This document shows positions 1 through 11,434 of a DNA stretch of 64,000 nucleotides, in pieces. The translations under genes and the position numbers were made by a program. This DNA is from Saccoglossus kowalevskii (Eukaryota > Hemichordata > Enteropneusta > Harrimaniidae). Location of the stretch: the NCBI RefSeq assembly GCF_000003605.2, contig NW_003149765.1, positions 903,631 to 967,630 on the forward strand, given 5' to 3'. Numbering within the stretch: position 1 is the first letter of the stretch; every line of letters starts with the position of its first letter. Under the pieces are notes generated by a model. The model did not search any database. It was given only the letters and a program-made list of their open reading frames with translations, and was not told the origin of the DNA.

Positions 1-7
1 TTCATGA

Positions 8-26
8 TGACGTCATTGTCACGTGA
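8..26. promoter_or_regulatory. CRE palindrome followed by E-box
   Basis: A perfect TGACGTCA (8-15) is followed three bases later by TCACGTGA (19-26), a palindromic E-box. A second CACGTG lies near 196. CREB/ATF and bHLH-ZIP (USF/MITF-type) factors bind such sites. No gene start can be tied to them inside this window, so function is unproven. Confidence 0.3.
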
Positions 27-1189
27 TTTTGTCGAAAAATTCGAAAGTTAAATTTACTTGCAAAAAATACACATCAAAGTACCAACATGTCACAACAGTA
101 GCTATGTTAGCTGATTACATTTTGGAAAAAATAATAGCCAAAAAACGCAATTCAATGAATTGTATGAATATGCATGGTGGTTTAACGTCAAGGTCACGTG
201 ACCGATTTAAGCTACCAAAAAAATTGCTATCATATTTTTTTCGGAATCTACACAAAATAAGCTTCAATTTGATATATGATAGCCTTTGCCATCCCGAGTG
301 GTAATGATCCGCCATTTTTAGCCACTTGGCTCATGAACTAATACACCACCGCGTCCCGCCATGTCTCAAACTTCGCTCAAACAAAGTACCGCTGAACGTC
401 AAATATCCACAGTTACGAGTAGTATGATGAGTCACAAAACCGGTTTATTTCACAACTGTACTTTCAATGGGCAAATCACAGTCCAAATAGTACAAAAACA
501 GGAATAAAAGCGTGGATCCAAACTGTACAGTCAGTAAAAGGTAAGAAAGGTAATCTTTTGTTATGCTATTTTTTGTGTTTTGTGGATACGTTTCGTTTTC
601 ACGCCAATTTGTTTGTATTCAATTTGAACTGTGCTGCGTAAGTATTTTTTGTATGCATTCAGTGTACAACTACATAATATTCTTATAAATATTCATGTTC
701 AAGTGCCATAATCATGATATTATACAACCACGTAGTCCGATCAGAAGCATTATGGTATATCTTCAAAACGTGCTAACAAAGTCTCACTCCTACCTTCCTG
801 CCTGCCTACCTGCCTGCCTCCCTGCATGCAGACAGCTGTGGTAACCCATCGGCATGTGACGGAAAGCTGATAATCAGAGTATCGTATACGTCACCAAATC
901 ATAAATGTGGGTGGAGTATAGAAAAGGAAAGGAAATGCTAAGTACAGAAAGCAGTGTGCGTAAAAAGACTTTCCTCACGAAAAAGTCATGAGCTCCTATA
1001 TAGTGATCTTTTGGATTCTATGGGACAGTCAGCTCCTAGAAAACTGTCACATGAGAACTTTAAAAGAGAGTTATTTCCCATAGGTCTGTCATATAGAAAT
1101 ACTAAACTATATCCTACTTTCCTGTATAACTTGAATCAATGATTTGAGATTACATACCTTAGAATATATGAAATATAGGTTATTATCTT

Positions 1190-1740
1190 GTTATGTAGTC
1201 TGAAATAGAATGTAAAATGTTATTTTTATAGGAATACTAAATAATCCAATATAATTCTTATGGGAAAAGTAAAAGAATTAAATAGTATTTCGTATAGGAA
1301 ATAGTATTCTAATGGAATACTAAAAGAATCGAATTTTTTTTTAAGTATAGTAAAAAAAATATAATAGTATTATAGGAGTGCTAAATAATCCATTAGAATT
1401 CCTATAAAAATAATAGTCCATTAAGAACCATTGGTGTTCTAATAGAAATACTAAAATAATCAAATTGTATTTTTATAGGAGAATTGAACAATTCAGTAGT
1501 ATTCATATAAGATACTAAACAAATCTAAAAACATCTAATATAATATGAATACTAAAATAATTTAATAATATTAGTATACGATACTGAAAGAATCTTGCAA
1601 TATGTTTATAGAAATGCTAAAACAATAAATTGTGTTCATAATGGATACTAAATGAATACGGTATTACTCCCGTGGGAATAGTAAGTAAATCAAATATTAA
1701 TTTTATAAAAATGCTGGAAGAATCGAATATAATTCGTAAT
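1190..1740. repeat. Degenerate AT-rich tandem repeat (GAATACTAAA units)
   Basis: The motif GAATACTAAA followed by an AATC-like word recurs roughly every 50-60 bases (for example near 1230, 1315, 1372, 1445, 1545, 1645), with a linker resembling TATAGGAATAG. Units are badly decayed, so this looks like an old minisatellite. It has no coding potential. Confidence 0.5.
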
Positions 1741-4184
1741 TTCCAGGGCCAATTATATCTAATTATATTGTACTACCTGGCAACTAAAAATCCGACAAAA
1801 AATAGAATTTTTTGAATAACAAATTGATAATTCAAATCATGCCTCAATAAAATATGGAAATATGATGATAAAAATAGTAATACAATATTTGGAATTGAAA
1901 ATTATTTTACAACATACGCTCACGCACAAGTTGTAAATTACCTTAGTGGGTAATATGTCAAATATCTGTATGGCAATTCACTCACCATGTACATAGCTTG
2001 TAATATATGTACTAAGTGAGGATTTGAAGTAAAGGATGGTAATTCGTATAATTTATGTATTTTACTAACATTTAAGTGAAAATATATAGTGGGCATATAA
2101 CAGTACAGTAGGTGTAATTATTTCTTCCGTTTTTTTTTCTTTTGGTTGCACAAAATGTCATAATTCGAAGTATTTTAACAGTAGTTCATTTCGGTTTTTC
2201 TAGAATATCTAAAATACTTACTATATCAGCAGGTGTTCACATGTTGTGTTAAAAGGACATATTGTGAAATCTTGACATATTTTTACAGAAAACATTGGGT
2301 GTCACAGATATAAATAGAATCAATATAATATTCGATTAGTCGTGTCGTCTTCGTGAACTTTCCAAACTTTAACAGTAATCTTTAACTTTCTATCTATCCA
2401 ACATAAGATGTGTAAATATCACAGTTAATTCGTCGAGTATACTGCCTTTTCTACAGCGTCATCGCATTCTGAAAACTAAACTATTACATCATGGTTTTAT
2501 TTCTAAACTACTGGCACATAATTGTTCTGGTAAAAAGTGATACTATAATCTATTATTGGTTGATTCATTTTATGTATTAATATGATTGTTTGATTCATTT
2601 TTAGATGTGCATCACAAGGAAGATTGCGATTTTCAAGGCGAACGCGCGCGTAGATGTCTTTAATCGGTACATACATTTACTAATCAGTGTGCGTTCTTTG
2701 CGTTTTCCTTTGGGCGAAGTTGCCTGAAAACCGACATGGCGGCGTTAACGACGTGGATGGGCACAAACTCGTCAAGCTGCACCCTTATTTCTTTTACGAA
2801 ACATGAATGAGTAGACGAATTTGAAAATATTTATTTCTGTGGCAAATGAAGATAAGTGAAGTGAAGACAAACCCCGAGAATTACACACATATTTTTCTAG
2901 TATTATGTCACGTTAACATCGAGACGATAACAAATATGTGTTTGGCGGAATGGTGGCGCGCAAAATTAACGGCCTTGTATATAAGTAGCACTCGATTGTA
3001 TCAGCGCACTTTATTTCCAATATACCAGTAGTTCAAGTTCAAGAAACTACCTTGAACAAAGTGGTTTATGTAGCAAAAATGGGGAATAATGACACATAGA
3101 TGAACACATTAAGAACGAGGCAAAGTCAGTTAACTTGTAGTCAAGAAACATTAGAATATAATTTTAAATTTCTCGAAAGGGAAATCCCGTGTTACAAATA
3201 AGATATAGGTATCATGGAATTGACCTTTAATTGACGTTTAATAAACAAACTCATGTCAGTTAAACTCGACATGTTTACGTATCTATACACAAACAACATT
3301 TTTTAAAAGAAATTGTCAAGTTTTCGGGTGATTTGCTGCCTTAATATTATCTTCCGTGATGTAGGTAATCGTATAAATGAGCAACATGTTACATTACGCG
3401 TGTTACATTCCAATGTCTTACAACAATTACATGATTACCACTAGATCTTACCCCGGGTATTGTTTAGCGCACTTCACTTACCCACTCCGCATACACCAAA
3501 ACAAGCATAGCTGACAGGCTCCACCTTTTGAGCTACATGTATTGCCGTTGTATTTGTGCGTGTGCTAACGATACACAATTGTTCAGCTTGCGTGATCTTA
3601 TTTCGTTATTTCCTTTTCTGACAACAGAAATTACTATTTTAAGTTAGCCGACACCTAAAAACAGCATTTGGCATGCAAAATGTAACGCCACCATGTAAAT
3701 GGTGAAGGTACCCGCATTTGAAGCTCGAGAATTAATATCGCTAAATTTATTTATTTTTTATTTAACAAAAGGTAACTGACACACACTCATTCTTTAACTT
3801 TAAATACGACAGGACTGAGGCACAACACTGCGCGCAACACTCGGGCTTGGCGGTCTCGTTACACTTTTACTTATAGGGAAAGACGGAAGGAGGAGACGGA
3901 GAGGGAGAGAGAGAAAGGGAGAGAGAGGCGGATCACTTTTACGGATTCGGCGACAGGTCAACAAACGTACACAGCTTCGTATAACTTTACGGGGGTCGAC
4001 GGATTCAAGCATCCCAATACGTTACGCAATTGTCTGCACTCTAATTGCCAGTACTCCATAGACTCCACAACCTTAAATCCAATTTAACTATTTATTAACG
4101 TTAATATACCAGTTACAACACCATACTCATCAATATTATATCAATATCATTCGATCTAACGAGATAACAGGTGTCACCTCCGTT

Positions 4185-6629
4185 ATGGTTTCCGTACATC
4201 GCAGAAGAGTGGTCCAGTTGGTTGGATTAATGTTCCTGGGATTTATTCTCACTTTGGTGTATTATCAACGTCCGCTATTTAAAAGGGGGTATGTATTAGC
4301 CGTTTAGTTTATTATTCCGCTCATTCATGGGGGGGGGGGGTAATGTCCTCCGGCATCATGTCTGTTTAAGACACACAGTCAACGATCAGATACCGCCGAC
4401 TGTGTTAACGGGCATTGCTGAATTTTAGAAAGCTTTATTAAATGCGGATTGAAATGAAATCTTGAATATAGAAATTAATCAATAACAACCAAATCGATGT
4501 ATTTGAAAAAAAAATAGCCACTTCCAAATATATTTCAAGTTTATGTATTTTATCTGCATCTACTTCTACGTATGGGCTATGCTGTGACACATACAATGCG
4601 ACAGTACGTGCACGTGCTTCATGGATGTTTGGTCGTAGATTTTTGAAAGCAGAGAAATTGAAAAAAAAATGTTACCATATGGAAGGAAGCCAGAATTGAA
4701 AATAAAATAAAACCAAACATCGGTATTTCAGGCTCAGTGTAGCTACCGCCGCAAATACGTGGACATCATAATACGGGTATTTAGCTGTTCCTCTTCAATC
4801 ATTGTAAGCCCGAATACGTGCGATTGCGAAGATAAACACACTTACTGAATAGTATTTACTCAGTAAACATCAGTATACGATGCCAATACCACGTGTACAT
4901 AATTATTTAGGAAGGTCATTAATAAGTGGAGCATTCCATTCTGTAAATAGGCGGCGAAGGCAATGAGAATAGTTCATTAAACATAAAGGGTAGATAAAAA
5001 CGATAGTTTGTATTATTTTTAATAATATATTTTCCTCACTCAATGTGGCCAATACGTACTAACTAATGTTTACCAAGGCTGTGGTAAGGTAGGGCCAAAG
5101 TAGTGGCCAATTTGCTGTGTATATTACATAATTGATCTCACATGGTTAATGTGATGGTTTATAATTTGTATATATGCAACGCAATATATTATGCGTAATT
5201 TATGTTTTGTACGTAACGTTGCTCGTCATTTGAAATATAGCAAATAAATATAAAACAATATATTATCAGTTGGCAACCACAGAACAATATCAATTAACTG
5301 AAAGGCGTTCTTTTCATTCATTGGCCGAGGCTTCTAAAAAATATGCCACACACTATATTTCCCCCCAATCATGCATAATCATCTGTCTTCTGTTTTAGAA
5401 ATGCGGGCAGCTCATTTGGTTTGATCAACGGGATTCAGGCGTCACTGTCGACGCTTTCATTCAGGCCCATCTACAATGCCAATACGAATAATACAGATGA
5501 GAATGGCATCAAATATGTTTACGAACCAACGAGAAATGCAACGCTCAGCCATGATGCCAAGAATGTTTACGATTCTTCGTTCAGCAACACAGTATTTGAT
5601 TCAAAAGAACAGTCCAGCACATCTACTGAAATGCTGATCAATGGAACTGGTACTTTGGAGACAGTTCTTTTAAAATACAGTTGGTTAAAACGAAAGATCT
5701 TTACTCCAAACTATTATTTAAACCAAAAGCTACAAAACTCATCATTGCAGAATATTTTGGTTTTTGTACACAATCAAAAGTCGGGAGGATCTACATTAAA
5801 AATGTGCATCGATAATATGGCAAGGAAACTTCATCTGCCGAGATACAAAGGGATTTGGTCGGAAAAAGTAAGTGAACTTATCCAGAGTGCGAAAAGTAAT
5901 GTTTTTCAAAATAAATTTTATGTCAGTGAGAACACGTTCGGAATTTGCGATGATTTCAACGAGCCTCGTTGTTCATATTTTACTTTATTGCGTGATCCAT
6001 ATGACAGAATTGTCTCCAGTCACGAGTTCTGTAAAACTCATCTGAGCGATCCACTTTGCACTGCCAGCGATGCACGGGTATTGAACGTCTCTCAGTGGGC
6101 ATTGCACCAAGGAAGCTATTTCTTCAGGCAGTTGATGTTCAACCCAGAACAGATTTGTTCACCGTCAACATTAAATTCTAAGATATTACCAATTTTGAAA
6201 GAAAATGGTTACCAAGGAAACAAAAATGAACATGTGCCTTGCTGGTATGTGCATAAGCTTCTTTTAGATGACAAAATGACGAAAGAAGAGAAAGACATCC
6301 TGTTGGATTTTATCTTGCCACACTTACAAGACTGGTTTGCTGTAATCTCCCTCACTGAGGAATACGACATGTCTTTAAAACTCCTACAAACTGCATTCAA
6401 TTTGCCCTTCTATGATCTTTGTAAAGGACTTCGTGTCGAATCTGCTACAATGGGCGTAACGGATAGTAAAAAGAAACTAGCACATTACGATCTTGTTAAA
6501 AAACTCAAAAGTCAGTTACAACAAGATTCTGAAGTTTATTATGCTTTGTACTATGACATAAAAATATATGAAAAAGCGTTAGAGATATTTCATTCGCAAA
6601 AAAGAGCGTACTTTAAGCGATTTGAATGA
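4185..6629 (+). CDS. Golgi type II membrane sulfotransferase-like protein, two exons
   Basis: Exons 4185-4288 and 5399-6629 join in phase 2 to give 444 residues. The first exon gives a short basic N-terminus (MVSVHRRR) and one hydrophobic segment (about residues 9-27), the layout of a Golgi type II enzyme. Two sulfotransferase signatures follow. A 5'-phosphosulfate-binding loop HNQKSGGST (about 159-167) sits after a hydrophobic beta strand, ILVFV. A 3'-phosphate-binding segment LRDPYDRIVSS (about 232-242) follows. Family knowledge: such enzymes move sulfate from PAPS to glycans, and this loop resembles the uronyl/heparan 2-O-sulfotransferase group (Sulfotransfer_2-like). The acceptor sugar cannot be told from sequence. 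The stem has several N-glycosylation sequons. The ATG at 4185 is chosen because it opens the membrane anchor and splices in frame. It looks intact. The loop reads SGGST where many relatives have CGG(S/T)T. Confidence 0.8.
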
Positions 6630-8392
6630 CATTTGCAAGTGATTGATTTCATATATTAAATGTGCACAATGACGATTTTTTAAAGTGTTGAATAGTGAAG
6701 CGCGTTGCATATAATTAATTCAATCGTGTCGAAATATAACTTGAAATGAACACCTCCATCTTCGATTCAGCAAACAAATGTCGCATGCATGATGTATACC
6801 TCGAATGTCTAAACTCTACACGCCATGCGCGAAGAGGGACATCACGTGCACGCTCCTTATTTTTTTTCTTTGAAATATATATATATATATATATATATGG
6901 TTGAAGTCTTTTTCCCAACGAAGCAGGAAAATCAGATTTCATATTTTCGCTGATCTGATGTTCATTTTTTTATATATATACTTGCATAACATATAGCCTG
7001 AGATCTAATTTCGGTTTAAGATTCTACAGTAATTTTTGACATGTATTAGTGGATATTTACGTTATTTAGTACAAGGTCAAAAAACAACCATGACAATCAT
7101 AAACACCTGACAAAAATGGGACATTGCAAAATTCGCTGTATACATTAATACTGAATCTCGGATTAATCCTCTATGTACTAGTAATTGAGACGACACATTT
7201 AAAGTTCGAATTAAACAAATTTTGTTTTATTGACACAAGGTATGAACGAATACTATGAGTATATTGTTATGAGTTCAGTACTCTTATAACTGCGTACAAT
7301 GAGATGTATTGCACGACATGTATTTTTTTTTATTTCATATATTTTATAAATATATTTATTTGTCATTAGATACGTAATATTTGGTATATCACCACATATG
7401 TTTTTAGGCTCACAAGTTTACCATTCTTTGAAAATGCTACCAGTAATATAAATAATGAACTAAACTTAGATAAAAAGCATGAACACATAATAATTTATGA
7501 GAGAATGGGATATTGAACGAATGTCACTCTCTGTATACTTCAATGCTGTTTGTGGGATGTAGGTTATAAATATAATATTGTGAGCTCTGTACTGTTATTG
7601 CTGTTTATTTGCCATCTGTGTATCAATCTGTGGTCACCTTATGTGTTAATCCCGTCGCCTAGTGGCGCTATAGACGATATGTTATGTGTCTCATCGCATA
7701 GCGGCGCTGTACAAGCGGTCATCTCGTCAGAATCGTGCAGTATCGAATTCGTTAATATTTGAATGCAGCCAAAATACAGATATTTAGTGTACAGAGTTAA
7801 AATAATTATTCACATATCATTAACATGGCATAAGTTGTCACATAGACACTCAGTCGACAATATATTCAGTATTGCGAAATGCAGTGAACAACGTTAAGTT
7901 AAGATTAAATATTTCAATTTCACATATTACTTGAACACAGTAAACACGTTGGAGAACCAGTGAACTGGGTCAGTAAATATTGTCGTGACTTTAGCATGAA
8001 ATTTCATTTCCTACTTGGTGTAGAAATTCCTGAATATATACAACAGTGGAATACAGAATTACTTTTCAGGCTGGACTTGTGTTGTGATATGATGAGTTAG
8101 TATTTTTCTGTCGCACCATGTTATGATCTAAGTCTATGAATATTAATGCACAAATTCTACAAATGGCAAATCAATAACTAAGATTGGGAATCCTGATTAA
8201 GCGTTTATTGTCCTGGGCAAAATGTCCCCTCTGGTGAAACACTTTAATCGGATGGCTGTGTACAAGAGTGCCCACCAAGAAGGGTGCTCCCTGATACATA
8301 TTAGCTAGCACAACAAATCGACTTGTTGTGGCATGGAATGATCAGATTTTGCAGTAAATCCAATGGCTCTGGTCTGAGGCTGTCAGATAGAC
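6630..8392. other. Intergenic region after the sulfotransferase gene
   Basis: AT-rich sequence with an (AT)n run at about 6874-6898. Nothing resembling an exon or a structured repeat was recognised. The short open frames here are unsupported. Confidence 0.5.
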
Positions 8393-9050
8393 TTAAAGGA
8401 CGGTGGTAGTCGCGCCGCGCAAGTGCGACATTAGTGTTGATAATAAACATTGATTTTCCCATAATCCAATGCGCTCTTCTAAAATACTAGTAAATCACAA
8501 GTACGAGTTTTGATCAGGGCGCGACGTGCATTAATTACCGCCGGTGACACCTTCGACACCTTCCAATCACCAACATGTTTTTATGCATAAAAACTTGGTA
8601 ACGTCACCGCCCCCCCCCCCCACTCAGGATCCATAGGGGGCCGCATGCGCGTTCCCATTTTCTCGGGAAAGAGGGTACTTTTTGACGATCTGTCTCGGGA
8701 ACATTTTCCCGAAAAAATCGTAGAAAAGGGGGTATTTTTTGCTTGTTTTCCCGAGATTCTCAAAATAGGGGGTGTATTTCAAAACACTTCCCGAGATATA
8801 CAAAAAAGGGGGGTTTAAAAGGAGTTCTAGACTGAAAAGTTCCCTAGATAGGGGGTGAAATTCATCGGAAAAGCCCGTGAACGGGGGGGTTAAATTTTCT
8901 TCTTTTCCCTAGATAGCGGGAGTCAAAAAAATGAGGGAACAAGCATAGCCCCCCCTAAATATAGGGAGTGGGGGCCGGGGTAACGTCTAAGTTAGTATTC
9001 ATTGGTCTTTTAGTAACCGTGGTCTGCGCAACAGTCAAAGTCGCCGGGTA
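8393..9050. mobile_element. TTAA-type MITE copy, interrupted by another element
   Basis: Begins TTAAAGGACGGTGGTAGTCG and then matches the complete 281-bp element at 47671-47951 over most of its length: shared words include ACATTGATTTTCCCA, ATTACCGCCGGTGAC and, after the interruption, GTCAAAGTCGCC. The far terminal repeat is not recognisable, so this copy is decayed at its right end. It is split at 8606-8978 by a C/G-rich insertion. Confidence 0.6.
8606..8978. mobile_element. C/G-rich element nested in the TTAA MITE, 9-bp target duplication
   Basis: The insert is flanked by the direct repeat GGTAACGTC at 8597-8605 and 8979-8987. Its ends are imperfect inverted repeats: ACCGCCCC...CACTC at the left, GAGTGGGGGCCGG at the right. 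The interior repeats CCCGAGA or CCCTAGATA words and AAAAGGGGG tracts at irregular spacing. A 9-bp duplication is typical of Mutator-like DNA transposons, and 8 bp is typical of hAT; class is therefore inference. There is no transposase. Confidence 0.55.
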
Positions 9051-10181
9051 TTTATTCGTCAATGATACATACAAGAATTCTGAGCTCGCATGAAATAGAA
9101 TGATCAATCGACAATACGAGATAAACATATACTAATAAACATATTGCAGTATGGTAACTACAAAAACCATTAGATAAATATATCACACATATAGATTTTA
9201 TGCCTTTTTTCAAATACTTCGTATATAGTTTTTTATACACGTCAATCTAGTCTGAAAAATATAGTCCATCAAGCATTACCGAAATTGGGAGATTCTACTA
9301 CCAGTTGTGATAGAATCAGACTACCAGGCTTAGATGAGAATAGATTGCAAAGGCGTAAAATAAATTCCATAAATGCGGCATACCCTCATCAGTGTGCAAC
9401 CCATCCTCAGCGAATTTCCGAAGGCATTTTGCAAACGTTTCACATTAAATCATTTCAGTCGAAAAAAAACATTAGGCCAGACGAACTGTCGAAGAGTTTA
9501 TGCTGTCATAAATTATGTTGCTAATAAGGATTTATAGACATGAACCACTTAAACAATCCGCCCTCACTTCCACCACAATCAGGATATGCAAGTATTACAC
9601 ATTTCCTGATCGAATGCTGCAAATAGTTTTTTTGTATAGACACACTGCTCGGAGCACAGCACCACTCAGGTTTTCGATCTGAGACAAGTGAATGTTTTCT
9701 GAATCTCTCATCAGTAAGCACCGACTACAATGATGAGTGTTCTAGGTTCATTATACATTTACAATGGGGATTTAAATAGAATAGATCAAAAATAAAAACA
9801 GCCAGGCAGTCAAAACTGATGTATTTTGCAAATTTATTCAGCAAAAGTAAAAAAATTTGTACAGAAATATAGCATTTATGAGGTTCAGAGTCCAATAAAA
9901 TGATATACAATGATATACACCCTCATAGAGGCAATTATATAACATGGCATTTATGTAAACATGTTGTAATGATATAACTGTCGACTTTCTACAACTCAAA
10001 TGTTCCACACAGGCAGAAACTATCTACTTTTTTAAAAATAACATTTATGGGCCAACGTTTTATGTTTAGGCTAAGTATTTTAATAATAATGGAAACCCTA
10101 ATATTTTTTAAATTAGTTTATTTAAAATTTTCAAGAAAGTCAGACACAGTATACATGACCCATCTACTTTATTTGGAGTAT

Positions 10182-10484
10182 TAGGCCAGACTTTTTTTAT
10201 TCCTTGTTTCTATAGTTTTTATAAGGAACATTTTTTGAAGAGGCGGGGGGGGGGATTTGTGTGATTCTCAAAGAAGATACTCCCACGAAAATGCAACTTG
10301 AATTTGTTATGCGGCGGGCGAAAAAAAAATGAAGATAAAATTAAGTTTTTTTTAGCAATTTTTTGCACTTACAAGTCAGCGGGCACGAGAAATTATGCTG
10401 AAATAAAATTTTGTTTTTATTTCATTTTCGGCTCCTGTACATTCGACGGGTTCGCGAAACAAGGGATAATAAAAGTCTGGCCAT
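10182..10484. mobile_element. MITE with GGCCAGAC terminal inverted repeats
   Basis: The left end GGCCAGACTTTTTTTATTCC (from 10184) is matched in inverse by the right end AAGGGATAATAAAAGTCTGG-CC (to 10482), about 22 of 26 positions. The interior is short, includes a G run and codes for nothing. The likely target duplication is TA, as in Tc1/mariner-type elements. It lies about 0.95 kb past the stop codon of the kinase gene. Confidence 0.6.
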
Positions 10485-11434
10485 AGATGTTTTGGTTTTC
10501 TAGAAATAAATAATGGCTCATATTACAAGCGTTTTGCACAGCAAATCAGTTGACTAAATTACCTAAACCTTATATGGGGGACTTAAAACCAGACGAGTAC
10601 TGCTGGCTCAGCAGAAAAGACTTCCTTAAGACATAGCTTGGTTTGAAGGCCGAAAGCACATTTGAGTCAGACATAGCTCTTTGAGCTTTGTGGAATTTGA
10701 TGGAGACCATTGTCTTTCGCGTAAGCATGTTAAAGGGGATGTCTGGACACAATGCTACCAGATGAAAGAGCTCTACAATTTCTATTTACATGTTTTCTTT
10801 TATCACTTTTTGTCAGTACAAAAAATGTATTATGTAGTTCACCATCTTGATTTTCCAGCAAAGGATTGTGGGCAAAGTGTATCATCAAGACACTGTTGTG
10901 AAAAATTGAAAACACGATTTTAATAATTCCTGGAAGATTCCTAATGTATTCTGCCTTTATCTTATACAAAAATATCTATTGTCATGCCAGTAATAATACA
11001 AAATGCACAGAGATGGAAAATAAAATTCTAAAACTATGTAAATAATATGTATGTAATGAGAAGCACATATGCTCAATTTTTTTAATACTTATCAAAATAA
11101 GTAATATCTATTAATTGTAGTTAATGCTTAAATAGATGTATATATGCTGACCTAATTTAAATATACATACATATTACTTAATTAAACATTTAAAAAAAAA
11201 ATCATGTTATACTATTTTTTCATGGAGAAATGGAATTCACACTATTACTGTTTACAATAAAAAAATTATTAAAAATAAATGTTGAAAAGATGCATTTGCA
11301 TGATGTACATGCATTTGTATCATATTTTTCAAAATTGTTTCCCTCCGTCTGAAGTGATTTGTTAAATTACATGACATTAGGTTCAGTGGAGGGCTTAACA
11401 TAATGCTTGGCAAGATTTACATTTGGACATTCAG
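10485..11434. other. Downstream region of the IRAK1-like gene
   Basis: No coding exon. The part nearest 11434 is probably the 3' untranslated region of the minus-strand kinase gene, but I could not pick a polyadenylation site with confidence. Confidence 0.4.

Larger units (their letters stand above)
1..4184. other. Intergenic region upstream of the sulfotransferase gene
   Basis: No coding exon could be supported; all open frames are under 100 codons and resemble nothing I know. The stretch holds a CRE/E-box pair at the very start, a CCTG-rich microsatellite near 790-830, a degenerate tandem repeat at about 1190-1740, and a purine-rich (GA) tract near 3880-3940. The 5' untranslated region and promoter of the sulfotransferase gene must lie in its last part, but no TATA box is convincing. 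Confidence 0.6.

Noticed and set aside
4328-4340. G and C homopolymer runs (also near 8610, 19538, 55810, 59456, 63690) as quadruplex control elements
   Set aside because: Single homopolymers scattered in introns and flanks; common in this kind of genome and often imprecise in assemblies.
9285-9524. 79-codon plus-strand open frame as a small gene
   Set aside because: No recognisable motif, composition like its surroundings, and no supporting splice or promoter signal.
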